Assembly: GCA_002633025.1 (NCBI GenBank)
Contig: NMRB01000211.1
Location: forward strand, 211,284-275,283
DNA length: 64,000 nt
From: Notospermus geniculatus
Lineage: Eukaryota; Nemertea; Pilidiophora; Heteronemertea; Lineidae
Reading direction: 5' to 3'
Part shown: in pieces, positions 35,971 through 47,236 of the stretch
Position numbering within the stretch: position 1 is the first letter of the stretch
Layout of the letters: every line of letters begins with the position of its first letter
Notes under the pieces: model-generated
The model's database searches: none
What the model was told of the DNA's origin: nothing
Seen by the model: only the letters and a program-made list of their open reading frames with translations
Position numbers and translations under genes: made by a program

Positions 35971-37370
35971 GTGGCACTGATTGCCTGTGCTATCGTAAGT
36001 GGAAGTTCCTTAGTTGAAGGACAAAAAAAAGAAAGACATTCAGTTGAACTTTCTAAACATATCTGCAGGGAGAAAACTCGATCAATGTTGTGTCCAGAAT
36101 AAGTTTATTCATGTTGACCTCTATAATCAGGACACCTTTCAATTCAGGATACACCTGTCAGTTCCAAGGGCACATATCGGCATATATTCGTTCTTTCATC
36201 TTGGCTTTTGATTGCTTCAAGGATAACCTATATCTTGGTATTTGTCAGGTGTTTTCGACATGCAGGGAAATTGATTTGAATTAAATACCACACTCTTTGA
36301 AGTGACAAACGTACCTCCTGATAAGATAGGTACATGTAGGCCAACCCATTTGGACCCATCGCAGTTGCCATGTAACGAATTAAAGTTAAAGCCACACCGT
36401 GTTCAATTTCAGAAAGTGCTTTCGTTCGCTGACGTCAGTTTAGTGTAAAATGTACTACATGTAAACTCTATCTGAATACATTAGAGCTCTGTCTGCAGTT
36501 TTTTTCCAAATGAGTGCTGAAAACTACACCTTGATTCCTTGAGGTACGTGTCAGACAACTGTTTTGAGTTCACGAGGCTATGAGACCGCTACCTGCTCTC
36601 CAAACACTTTGAAAATACCGTAAAATTCAAAAGAGGGGAAGGGGGCTTTAATAATTCAAGTGTCAGACTTTCAATACAAATTTCCTTTAAAAAAAACGAG
36701 GAGCACAGAAAGTGCTTTTCATCAAAATGTGGTGGCGGTGACATCCTGATGGTAACCCATCCCTTTTCTTCCTCAGATCAAGTCTATGCCAGGTCAGTTT
36801 CCCCTGTACATAAATCACTTTTGCGCTCCATTCGGCATTTGCTATCCCCGATTGAGGAATTCACCAGCAAATCACTGCAGACACTTTAAAGAACCCCACA
36901 TCCACCAGTTTTGATTAATTACAGTTCCTCGAATACAAAAGGACCATCGCCTCCCGAGGCGGCAAACGTATGAAAAAATTCCAATCGCTATCGAATATTA
37001 AAAAGACTCGAGAACTCCGCGCGTTGACCATCGCAGTTCATTTTTAAAATCGCTCCCGAAAAGCAGGAAAACCTGGAGCGATTTGTGAAAAACTCTGGAC
37101 CATATCTTTTTGCATCAGCTAATCAAACGTACTCTGTTCATAAAAGGAGAATAATAATTAAGCGAATAACTTGAGAGATGTAATTAACTGGAACCCACTC
37201 TGTGAAAATATGACGAGGAAATGGCTTTGATCAGCAGATTTCAGACTTTGTACTCTACGTCCATAAAAAGAATGCAAGAATCTGGAAATATTAGATTATT
37301 CATGATTACCCCAAAAAACAAAATAATCTACGTCGAGGTGTGATTTATTCATCGACTAAAAAGCCTTGAA
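35971..37370. other. Non-coding stretch upstream of the signal-peptide exon
   Basis: A CRE-like TGACGTCA lies at about 36431, and an A/T-rich CCATAAAAAG at 37261 is a possible weak TATA element. No supported gene. Confidence 0.3.
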
Positions 37371-37602
37371 ATGACTTGTATAACGAACTGGATTCTTTTT
37401 GTGGTATTCTGTTCGTTGTTTGTGTCGTCGTACGTTGACGCTCAGACCAGTTACGAATCGACCGGGAATACCATCAGCAATAGGAAAATGAGGAACGATT
37501 CTTTGGAATATAGGGATATTAACATGACAAAGGAGCTCTTTGATTCCCTGATGACGAAGAGATGCATTGCTATTTATGCGGAAAGAACTCGTCGGATTGA
37601 GG
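37371..37602 (+). CDS. Candidate first exon of a secreted or membrane protein
   Basis: ATG at 37371 in a fair context (G at -3) starts MTCITNWILFVVFCSLFVSS, a typical signal peptide with a hydrophobic core at residues 6-20 and a likely cleavage near VDAQ (residues 22-25). The mature part is polar, with two N-glycosylation sequons (NDS, NMT), and ends ...YAERTRRIE. The donor is TTGAGG/GTAAGC at 37602/37603, phase 1. No downstream exon with matching phase was found. An intronic minisatellite follows at once. The family is not recognised. The alternative is a chance open frame, but signal peptide plus donor argue against this. Confidence 0.42.
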
Positions 37603-37624
37603 GTAAGCATTCTAAAAGTTAAAT

Positions 37625-37830
37625 TTGGCCGTTTTGTGTGAGGTGTACAGAAGAGCATTTAAAAGGTCGCCATTTTGTGTAAACGTTTTAAAAATTTGGT
37701 CATTTTGCGTAAAGTGTGCGAAGAGCTTTTTAAAGGTGGTCATTTTGTGTAAAGTGTACGGTAGTGCTTTTTAAATGTGGCGATTTTGCGTAAGTGTACG
37801 GTTGGGTGTAGATCTTTTCTTAAAGGTTGA
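37625..37830. repeat. About 40-bp minisatellite in the presumed intron
   Basis: GTCATTTTGTGTAAAGTGTA-type units with the TTTTG core at 37632, 37673, 37703, 37743 and 37784, followed by AAGAGCTTTTTAAA. One degenerate trailing copy. Confidence 0.8.
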
Positions 37831-38850
37831 CTTTTTTGTCGTTTTTTGCCATTCTGTGTGGGGTGCAACGGTAGGGTTGAAGAGTAGTCTGCAACAGCTC
37901 AAGGAGTTTGATTTGCTTACTGGTTCAGTTCTGTTTCTTATTGGTTATTCGTCGATGAGCCATCTTTAAGTTTTGTACGTAGAGCAATACATCCCAGGAA
38001 TTAAACATTCCTGACAGCCAGCTTGACTATTGTAAAAAAGGGAATGTTTATCACACTGCTTTCTTCGACGTGCACCGTTTGCGCCATCTTTTATTGTTGT
38101 ATGGTAGAAGGATATACCACGGAAAACGATATTTTGAAGGCCCACCTGGCTGTTTAAAAAAGTGAATTTTCACACTCATATGCTTTTTTCAAAGACATTC
38201 CTTCCACCATGCAGCACTGACTGAGTCTGTCAGTGGAATGCGCCCTGTATCCCAGTCATCACCCGAAATCGATTACTTCAACTAATAGATTTCTGGCACC
38301 ACGCATAGTGATTTGCCGCTTCCGGTATTTGCAGCTGCAGTGTGCTTTTCAAGAAACCCACTTTCGTGTAGAATATTGTGTAGTAAAAAATAACCTAAAA
38401 AAGTGCAACTCTGTTAAAATCGTTTTCAACGTGTTACTAAATCCGTCCGCATTAATGGCATTTCACACGGCATGATATTACATCTGATTTGCATGAAGTG
38501 TTACTAAATCTGATCAAAGTTGGGAGAGAATGACTAAAGACTTGATTTTTTTCCTCGCGATTCATTCGAGAATGCATGTTTTCCAGTAATCTGTTTTGTT
38601 ATAGTAATTATGGTACAGACATATGCTCCATTAGTCTGAAATTGAAATCCTTATTACAGCTAAGGCTGTTAATGTTTTCTCTTACCTTTAAGGTTAATGC
38701 ACTGAGGAGTGTGTAGCTTTTAGTAAAATGTTATTATGTAGCACAACCTGGAACAAAAGTTAAGTAATCCATTCTTCTTCAACACTTTTAATCGTGTGCA
38801 ACGTTTGACTAAATCGTGGTGAAGTCATGCTCATATCAAATTTATAGTGG
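37831..38850. other. Presumed intron or intergenic sequence
   Basis: No supported feature. Confidence 0.3.
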
Positions 38851-39131
38851 CAGGGCCGGATCCAGGGGGGGGGGGCGTGGGGGGCGTAGGCCCCCCCTAT
38901 TTTTGGCAGAGTAGTGATTTTTTTAGCAAGAAAAATTTAATCACATAAAAATTCGAGTATTTTGCTCTCAGATGCCAGGAAAATGCATATAAAAGCACTT
39001 AAAATTGTCAAATTTTTCTGGGGGGAGGGCCCCCAGACCCCCCTTTGGGCTTCATTCTTTCGGTGCTCACCACCTTGGGCGGGCGGCGTCGAACTACGCC
39101 CCCCTTTCTGTCAATCCTGGATCCGGCCCTG
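38851..39131. mobile_element. hAT-like non-autonomous element with CAGGGCCGGATCC ends
   Basis: CAGGGCCGGATCCAGG at the left and CCTGGATCCGGCCCTG at the right, 281 bp, with TAGTGG directly repeated on both sides (38845-38850 and 39132-39137). CAGGG-type ends suggest hAT, though that superfamily normally makes 8-bp duplications and only 6 bp match here. Internally G-rich (GGGGGGGGGCGTGGGG) and C-rich runs face each other. Confidence 0.75.
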
Positions 39132-39837
39132 TAGTGGGACACAGCCTTTCCAGGCATATTAAATTGCTTAATCATTTGCCATGGCACTTGATTCAAAAAG
39201 TAAAAAAAGAAACCTTCCAAATAGGCCTACTGATCTGAAAGGAAGCCTGCCACAATATTCACTGGATACTTACCCACCGAGAGCTTATCAACGATCACCG
39301 TGTCACGGTTTGGGGTGACTTGCAAGGTTTTTTACATTTATTTTCAACAAAATTGACTTTGGCAGTGATTACATGTAGGTTAAAAAAAGATTACGGGGCG
39401 TTTACCTAAATTTGTCTTGGCAAAATCTTTCTATAAAGTTGAAAAATGATAATGTAAAAATGTATGTGAGGTCATTGACAGCAGCTTGTATACATCACAA
39501 ACACATTCGTATATGATCAATTCCTCAGGCACCAAACAAACACAGCGAAGGATCCAGACTATGATTTTTCTTGGCTTTGATGGCACGTAATAATAGCTCA
39601 TTACAGTAATCCTACCCGAGTCTGCATCTATATGAAGTGCAAGCCGTCGGAATAAGGGATATACGATATTAATTGAAAGGGTTGGCAAGTCTCTGATAAT
39701 CAAGAAAGACCCGAACAACGTTCTTGTGGAAACCGCTGTAGTCTTGATCACACTGTTCGTACATGATACACCGATGTGAATGTCGACACGCAATGTATGA
39801 GCTGAAGAAAAAATCGAGAAGTAGGTGCCTACATGTA
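39132..39837. other. Non-coding stretch with a long minus-strand open frame
   Basis: The minus frame 39431-39853 is open for 140 codons and includes IDADSGRITV, faintly cadherin-like. There is no second cadherin motif, so it is not annotated as a gene. Confidence 0.3.
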
Positions 39838-39986
39838 GGGCCGTATGCACCAAACGAAGATTATCTTGAACTCAGGTTGAGCCACAACTTTTTCCATTGT
39901 CACATCATGCCCTGGCAAACCTAAGCAATTGAAAAGTTGTGGCTTAACCTGAGTTCAAGATTATCTTCGTTTGGTGCATACGGCCC
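39838..39986. mobile_element. GGGCC-ended fold-back element
   Basis: GGGCCGTATGCACCAAACGA mirrors TCGTTTGGTGCATACGGCCC. The inner arms carry AGATTATCTTGAACTCAGGT and its complement. The stem exceeds 55 bp. Confidence 0.85.
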
Positions 39987-39988
39987 GT

Positions 39989-40144
39989 CAGGGTGTTTGC
40001 ATGTGATGTCACAGCGGCCACGTTGGAGGTATACAACAAAAGAACAGACTTTCAAAACAATAGAAGTGAATCTTCATGGACCGTGACTGGCGAAAAATCC
40101 TTTTGTTTATACCTCCAATGTGGCCACGGTGCAAACACTACCTG
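39989..40144. mobile_element. Fold-back element with CAGGGTGTTTGC ends
   Basis: CAGGGTGTTTGCATGTGATG ... with the reverse-complement right end CAGGTAGTGTTTGCACCGTG. Both arms contain GGCCAC and TTGGAGGTATA. Only two bases separate it from the hairpin at 39838-39986. Confidence 0.75.
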
Positions 40145-41675
40145 TAGCCTCATCACCATCCTGAGAATGTTGAGTGTAAGAAACATTGACGTGGAATGCG
40201 GGGCAAAAAGTGTGCTGAAAGGCTTCTCAACTCAGGATGATACACCGGGGAACAAGCGAACTGTTGACAGCAATGACACTGACACGTGACTCGACGGTCC
40301 GGGTGTGTTGCAATAATCAGCTCTAAACCCCCGGTCGTTGACGTTAATAGTCGTCTACTTTCTTCACAAATACCATAACCGAGACTTTACCGCATTAGGA
40401 AACCATTTGACGGATTAAAATGCCATTAAATGTGAAAGACAGATCATCAATGAGAACACCAAGCTTGTGCATTAGCCTGACGTCTTAGGAACGACTACAG
40501 ATCACAGTGTCAGTTGTTCGTTTATGTTTCCCCTGCTTCTTTATTCAATATCTGATTGTCTGAGATTGGATGGAATAAACTTGTGTACTGCCAGACTCTC
40601 GATGATTATCCTCTATCGTTACCGACAAGATAGGATCGTCTCAATTTTTAGTAGCAGCGTATAAACAACGGAACTTTCCAGCGGTGTTGTGGTTGACTCT
40701 GAACAGTGATTCTTGTGTGGACTGGAGACCCAGCTGACAGTTTTTCCCCAATTCTCGCGATTGCATTAAGAAAACTCAGACTCCATCAGCGTCATTGCAT
40801 CTTCTTGCAATCACTCTCCGCTAGGTTCCTGCAGCTGATGAATGGCGGTTAACTTCATGAACTCGTTCAGCGTAAAAACAGGCCACAGAAATGCACTTCA
40901 CAAATTAAATCGGTCACTCCTCCAGCCATCCATCAGAAAATGACAAACGACGGTCGACTCCAAGAAAAAATCTTCTGTTGGGTCACGTAACCAATGGGGT
41001 TTGAGTTTACATGGTCAAGTACGTCAAACGATATACAGCGTACATGTAGATTGACATGTACATACTGGTGTACACAGTGGAATTATTTTGAGTAGACCAA
41101 AAACATGCTAACAGAATGTGGTCTTTTTCATACTGGACATTGGGCCCTCCAAAGGTCCGCTGTAGTTGTCCAGCATCTACAGGTCGTAGGGAGACCACGA
41201 CTGGGTCATCTTCCTATAGACCTCCATGTAGGCCTATAGCCTACTTCACCTTTAATACAACTTATCGCGGGGTTATGATGGTCCAGAAATGGTGCTTATG
41301 CCGTAGTTGCCAGTATATCAGATCTGATTTCATAATTTCGGAATTTTTATAGGTGTATTAAATCACATCGCAGGTAAGATAAATTTGACTGATGTAAATG
41401 AGACTTATAATGAGGACCAATTAATTCTAATAAAAATTGCAACACAATTTCAATTCCAATATATGCCAAAATCGTCACATGATTCGCCCGAAAGCACGTT
41501 TGAGAATGAATGAATAAAAGCACACGTTCACAATCAATCATGAAGTAAGTGTCTGTGAATTGTAATTTTCATTGTAACGGTGTTGCCTCAATATGAGATT
41601 CAAAGTGCTTAATCATATTTGATTTATGTAACTCCTGCAATAAAGAGACGTTAGAATGAGGAAGCAATAAATTTA
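40145..41675. other. Non-coding stretch
   Basis: No supported gene or element. Confidence 0.35.
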
Positions 41676-41707
41676 AATGGACTGACACAGTGATACGACA
41701 ATGCCAG
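41676..41707. repeat. 32-bp direct repeat, left copy
   Basis: GACACAGTGATACGACAATG with flanks matches 42280-42311 at 31 of 32 positions, 604 bp apart. Confidence 0.85.
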
Positions 41708-41930
41708 AGAAGTTGCGTGGCAGTCGTTCAAATGTGTTCTAGTCGAAACCACGAAAATGAAGTAAACAACACACAAAAATTGTATTTTATAATAGTTTAT
41801 TCAATATCACACGCAAACAAATATTACATGGACCCTCACTACTTTGGTTATGCATGCCAAACTGGTGTGGAGCTAACAACAATGTAGTCCTGCAACATCA
41901 TTTCGGATACGTGGGTCTATATACCGGATT

Positions 41931-42142
41931 GTTCCCCCAATACCGCTCAGAGTGACACAGAAGTTGACCGCATTCCCAGGGCCGCATCCCTGTCCAAGTT
42001 CACGCGGGTACAACTGATCAAATCAACATTCATGAATAAAGAGCATGGACATGGTATGCGTGGAAAATAGGCCCTTGTCCGCTCCCTCAGTATGATAATT
42101 TAGATTTGTTTACTGAGCGGTATTGGGGGAACAATCCGGTAT
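41931..42142. mobile_element. TIR element with ATACCGGATTGTTCCCCC ends
   Basis: ATACCGGATTGTTCCCCCAA at the left and TTGGGGGAACAATCCGGTAT at the right, extending inward to ACCGCTCAG in both arms (about 30 bp). It lies between the two 32-bp direct repeats. Confidence 0.85.
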
Positions 42143-42279
42143 TCTACTGATACATAAGCTGTCGCGTGACAAAATCCATTTCAATTAAAGGCACGAATAT
42201 GCCAAACCTCTCTAACAAACTCATTTGAACTTTAACATCATTCGTGACAAGGGGGAGTGGGGGATGACACCAACAGGCC

Positions 42280-42311
42280 AATGGACAGACACAGTGATAC
42301 GACAATGCCAG
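42280..42311. repeat. 32-bp direct repeat, right copy
   Basis: See 41676-41707. Confidence 0.85.
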
Positions 42312-43419
42312 CACAACGTATGTAATTGTAATACGTTGCTATTAACACCATGCCGTTCAGGTGGTGGTAAGGCGGTATATAAACACGCCTAATCCATAAC
42401 CCAAATACATACTATAGTAACCCTAACACCGGAAGCGGAACTAATACCATGGGCGCTGCCATCTTGAAACCGGAACCGGAACGGACACCTTCGGAACTCT
42501 TCGGAAACACTCATGGTCACTTCCTTTTTTGGTACTTCCTCTTTTTTTGGCCTAAATGACCTTAACACACTACTCTCAAGCAACTTCACACTTCACCCTA
42601 TGTCTCTACAGAAACCTTTCTGGACAACTCAAAGAGCAGCTCATTCAGCGTTTCACTTGATCCTTTCAGATCAGTTGAGAGGGACAAAGTGACGAACCGA
42701 TCGAGAATCGAACCCACAGGCTGTTTAGACTTTCGAAGGTGTGTTTTGATTCTGAAAAAGTGATCCGGAATCGTCCTCGATCTGTCTCAGACACACCATG
42801 CAAATTTAATACTTCTCAAGAATAATACGATAGGATGGCAGCATAAATATTTATGATGGCAGTTCGATGCATGTCACCGCCAGTGGCGAAGCGTCTGATG
42901 TGCTGGTAGTCGATAATTTGGTCTATCGAATCTATGATTCTTGTTGCCCCTTCTCCAAAAGGTTAAGTGTTCCCCTTGTCTGATATTGAACCGATGATCC
43001 CTGCCTCACCTCTCCTTAACGCCGTCATACGACCTTTCCCTCCGACGTGCTTCAGCTGCTCAGCAGCTGGACGAGGAGCAACGAAGTATGAACTACATGT
43101 ACGTTGTCATCAGGGGACTTCAATGTAGTAGTGGATGTATTTGTAAAACAACATTTTTTTCTTATGTACAATGAGAACAAAGTAGTTTCGTATGTACAAA
43201 ACTACTATTTTCTTCTTTGACTTGAAAGCATGATACGTGACCCAGCAGTAATCCATGTCTTTCAAAAAAATGAACAACTTTTCTACCCAATCCTATCTGT
43301 TATAGAACACTTTGCCAGAACCTGTCCCTTTGATTTCTTCATTTGTTGACATTTGTTGACATAAAAAGTTATCCCTAACTTAACAAATCATCAAAATATT
43401 ATGTGAACTTTCACAGACC
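42312..43419. other. Non-coding stretch
   Basis: A B-box-like GGGTTCGATTC on the minus strand near 42708-42718 has no A box. The phrase AGCGTTTCACTTGATCC at about 42648 recurs loosely at 43758, so an old dispersed repeat is possible. Confidence 0.3.
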
Positions 43420-43651
43420 TTTCCAGCAAAGATGGTACATGGCCTACATGTATAGCTTCCCCCACATGAGGTCGTGCCATTCATTGTACAAGCATGATCT
43501 AACACTACCAAACGCATCCTCTCACACAATTATTTTACCTAAACTTTTGTGCCTAAACGTGGCCCGCTTGACCGGCTTAGCGCCCATTAAATGGTATTAA
43601 GCTTCTGACGTCATATGGTGCGAACTGTTGGCCGCCTATCTTTGTTGGAAA
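43420..43651. mobile_element. TIR element family M2, uninterrupted copy
   Basis: Ends TTTCCAGCAAAGATGG and, reverse complemented, TTTCCAACAAAGATAGG. The body is the inverted counterpart of 22258-22707 without the hairpin, and so supplies its empty site. Confidence 0.8.
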
Positions 43652-44297
43652 GTAGCACTTTCCAGTGAATGTACACTCTTCAGACGACTCATAAAATAAC
43701 ACCCAATCTTGCAAGAAATCTTTCTTAGGAACACAGTAATCATCAGCGTGACATAGCGTTACACTTGATCCTTTTAGAGTAGTTCGACATCTTTCTCTTC
43801 AGTCAATGATCTTGTAATCTCCATGAACACGCTGAACCCAAAATTTGATAGTCCATTAAGAGATGTGAATGAATGACAATTTTATCAGTTTTCAATATTG
43901 CTGATCCAACTTTCTTTCTTTACATTTCAACGGATGCTAGTTATATCATCATCGTTATTGACAATGACCATTTTTAATATTGCCATATCGACAGCTCTAG
44001 ACTTATCGAAACGATATCCTTGTCATACTATTGACATTTCACTAACTGGAGATTTGGAGATATTTGGATGATGATAACATTCCAACGTAGTTAGGTGCAG
44101 TTGCTCCCAGTTCCCAGTTCCCAGTTACTATGAATATGTAACTAGTAAATAGGTGATATTTGCTAGTTCCTTATTCAATATTACACATCAGTTAACTATA
44201 AAACATAAAACAGGCTAAATATCTCCTGTTTCCAATTTATTTTAACCCTCTGTGTCATAAAAGTTCAAATGACTTTTTAAATTAACCCTTTGCCACC
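43652..44297. other. Non-coding stretch
   Basis: TTCCCAG is repeated three times at about 44105-44128. Two TTAACCCTNTG words at 44242 and 44283 resemble TTAA-type transposon ends. No gene. Confidence 0.35.
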
Positions 44298-44704
44298 CAT
44301 ATGTACGGTGGCCCATAGAGCTCATTGATGAAAAATATTTACATTTGCAATTTTTTTTTCAATTCGATAATTTTTTTCTTGGGGTTTGTAAAATTTTCAG
44401 AAGTTCCCACCGCGGTGATAATGTTTCCACCGCAGTGGAAACATTCCCACCGCGGTGGAAATCATTTTCACCGCGGTGAGAATGTTTCCACCGCGGTGGA
44501 AACATTATCACCGCGGTGGAAACGTTTTCACCGCGGTGAGAACTTCCCACCGCGGTGATAATGTTTCCACCGCGGTGGAAACATTCTCACCGCGGTGGGA
44601 ACTTCTGAAAATTTTACAAACCCCAAGAAAAATTATCGAATTGAAAAAAAATTGCAAATGTAAATATTTTTCATCAATGAGCTCTATGGGCCACCGTACA
44701 TATG
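44298..44704. mobile_element. 407-bp near-perfect palindrome
   Basis: The left arm CATATGTACGGTGGCCCATA ... CTTGGGGTTTGTAAAATTTT (44298-44400) is mirrored at 44598-44704. The two arms of about 105 bp enclose an array of ten CACCGCGGTG sites. No coding capacity: the open frames across it encode only the periodic array. It could extrude as a cruciform or be transcribed as a long hairpin. Confidence 0.9.
44408..44597. repeat. Ten CACCGCGGTG palindromes at 20-bp spacing
   Basis: The ACCGCGGT cores start at 44409, 44429, 44449, 44470, 44490, 44510, 44530, 44549, 44569 and 44589, a mean of exactly 20.0 bp. Only the second deviates (ACCGCAGT). Each site sits in a larger palindrome of the type GTTTCCACCGCGGTGGAAAC, and the spacers alternate between GATAATG, GGAAACATT and GAGAATG types. 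Confidence 0.95.
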
Positions 44705-45573
44705 CTTATTCCGCTTCATAATGTCACCAATTCATTTCCTTATTCGGAAAGAGTACATGAAATGTGTTGATTTCACTTTTTCAAATCAACCCAGAGTCAT
44801 ACATTGAAAATAAACTCAATATTAACCCTTTGCCGGGTAAATTTGTTAATCAGGAATGGTTTAAAATTCTCCGAAATTCTCTGAAATTTGCCTTATATGT
44901 GTGGATGTTGTCAATGGCAGAAGAAAACCATTGCCCATTGCTCGGATCAAACCCTGTTGGTTTTCCATTGCTCATTGAATGTACATTTTCACATATGGAC
45001 ACACGTATACATGGTATAGAATGGTATTCTGGTTTGCAATGAAAAACAACTCGCCACAAAATTGCTTTCAGTAGGCCATTGCTGGCAATGAGCAATAAAA
45101 CTGCCTCGTGAAAGGAAACTTTTTGAATCCAGGGGAACGCCTTAACAATCAGCCTTGTTGTTTCATTGCTGGTCCAATCCTATAGTTTTTGGACCAGGAA
45201 ACAGTCATGCTGATTATCATCACAGGAACTTAAAAAAGGACGAACACTGTGTAAACATGACAGTCGGCACTCTGGCGCCGTGTTCTCCCGACAGCTAAAG
45301 CTGGCTTGTCTCATTTGAACAAAATATTAGCATGGAATCCAGCCTAATGCACTGAATGTGGGTGTAATATTTTAAGTGCATCTTCTTGTCCATTATGAAT
45401 ATTCTACACTATCTATCCAAAGTAATGCTGGTAATGGAAAAATGGGATTCGTTAGAAACCTAAACCAAACGAGGTAATGCTGTAATTCACTGCAAAATTA
45501 ATGTTAAATGTGTGATGATCGCCAAAAAATGTACATGTACAATAATTTATGTTGTTTACAGAATGTCATTAAA
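44705..45573. other. Non-coding stretch
   Basis: No supported gene or element; TTAACCCTTTGCC recurs at 44823. Confidence 0.3.
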
Positions 45574-45818
45574 GGTACTGTCACACTGAAGTTGTTCTCA
45601 AAATGTCCTGTCCCGTCCTAAAAAGTCGTCAAACGGATTACATGTAGAACGTGTAACGTTGGCCAAATAATGTCTCGAAGTGCTGTGAGCATCCTTCCCG
45701 TCCGAGCCCGGTCCATGAAGTTCGTAAAAAGACTGTAAAAAAAGTTGTTACTACGTCCAGTCCGTTCTGCAACATTTTCAAGAACGTACTGAGAAATAGC
45801 TCAGTGTGATGGGGGCAT
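45574..45818. mobile_element. Possible MITE with TCACACTGA ends
   Basis: GGTACTGTCACACTGAAG at the left and TCAGTGTGATGGGGGC at the right. Only about 9 bp of inverted repeat is clear, so the assignment is tentative. Confidence 0.3.
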
Positions 45819-45889
45819 AAAGTGTGTAATTCTTAAGTTTTATGAGTCTCACCCTAAGAACTGGAATCTAAAAATCCCTGCAAAAACCT

Positions 45890-46040
45890 GGGCCCGGTTG
45901 CACAAAACTCACGATAGCGCTAACTTGGTGTTAGCGCTAACTTTGTTGACGTAAAAATCCTTTGTCTTTTTACGTCATTTAACATAAAGTTAGCGCTAAC
46001 ACCAAGTTAGCGCTAACATGAGTTTTGTGCAACCCAGCCC
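45890..46040. mobile_element. GGGCC-type hairpin with four TTAGCGCTAAC palindromes
   Basis: GGGCCCGGTTGCACAAAACT mirrors AGTTTTGTGCAACCCAGCCC. Each arm contains two copies of TAGCGCTAAC, itself palindromic, so small palindromes are nested in the large one. Confidence 0.85.
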
Positions 46041-46218
46041 TGGACGTTATATAAACAGCAGCATCCCATTAATTACATGTAGCGCCTATATTCCTTTACA
46101 TACATGTATACAACTTTTAATAAGCTTGATGAAGGAGTTAATGAATGATTGGTGCCAAATCACAGATCAGGATTGAGAAATGAGCTCCTACATCACAGCG
46201 GCAAGGCTGTTTCTTTCC

Positions 46219-46365
46219 TCAGTTGGGTCGGCGAGCGATTGCCTTGATGCATCCCCGCGTCTTCTTTTGATAAAACGCCTCCTGCCACAGCCTGTTGACT
46301 CTATCAACAGACGTGCCACGCTCTCCGCCGACTCGACGGTAAAAAGCCTGCAACATCAGCAATAG
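46219..46365 (-). CDS. Candidate terminal coding exon, unrecognised protein
   Basis: On the minus strand a pyrimidine-rich acceptor TGTTTCTCTTCCAG ends at 46366, followed by 48 open codons (LLLMLQAFYRRVGGERG...) and TGA at 46219-46221, phase 0. The stretch is more GC-rich than its surroundings, many codons start with G, and the peptide is basic (…YQKKTRGCIKAIARRPN at the C-terminus), all mild signs of coding. No upstream exon with a matching donor and no AATAAA were found. An overlapping plus-strand frame (46180-46365) is regarded as its shadow. Confidence 0.35.
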   Translation of the reverse strand, partial: LLLMLQAFYRRVGGERGTSVDRVNRLWQEAFYQKKTRGCIKAIARRPN

Positions 46366-47236
46366 CTGGAAGAGAAACACTAAATAAATCAATACGACAT
46401 GCAATTGTTCGGAATGGTCTGTTATTTTTTTTCTGATAAATATTCATGGATAGCATGATGAAAGGATCGAGATTTCATTCATTCAAACGAAGTTAGAATT
46501 CCTTAGATGTACTCGGCCAGTTGTTTCCTCAAGAATAACCGACTTGCTGCATAGCATTACTGCATGACTGCCTTCGACAACTGCAAGTATGCTTGTTGCG
46601 TATGACCATGGTATGGTGATGACGTTTGTAAGTTCTTTTGTCCAAACCTTATTCTTGTCAGTGCACTTATTTCTAGAATAAAAATATGTTTAACTAAAAC
46701 CATGCTGGTTTCAAACAAAGAATTTTCCATTCCGTGAAGTTAGTTTGAAGTGAAATAATACGAACTGGCCTTACCTACTTACATGGAACAACAAACGAAA
46801 ACCAATTGACAGTGAAAGCATAATATTTGTATCTATCCAGGATTGATTTATCCAATTCATCGGAGCTACATGTACCCTCAAGACAACCGAACTGGAAAGA
46901 TATCCTTATCGATGACTAGTTTTCCTTTGATGAGCTCCAATTGTTGTTTGAGAGCCAAACTTAGGCAGATATCCCGCTCTGCCTTTGTATACCACTTATC
47001 TATAAATACAAGAAAATGGGCAAAGAGTCTCGACGAGCTAATGATTGATACAGAAACGCTTTTCAGGACAATTAACCCCAGTCGAATATCTGATGAAGAT
47101 TCTCACTGTGGGTCGTCTCACACCATTACTGTATCTTTATATGTTAGTATCTTTCGGACTTGAAGGCAGCTTATCGGTCCTGTATTCGGAGTCTATTGCT
47201 GAAGATAGCCTGGCTCTAGAATGTCCCAGAGAGACC

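Noticed and set aside
39431-39853. 140-codon minus frame with a cadherin-like IDADSGRITV
   Set aside because: A single short motif without the flanking cadherin calcium-binding motifs; length is within chance expectation.
44325-44558. Histidine/arginine-rich open frames at the palindrome
   Set aside because: They are translations of the 20-bp CACCGCGGTG array.
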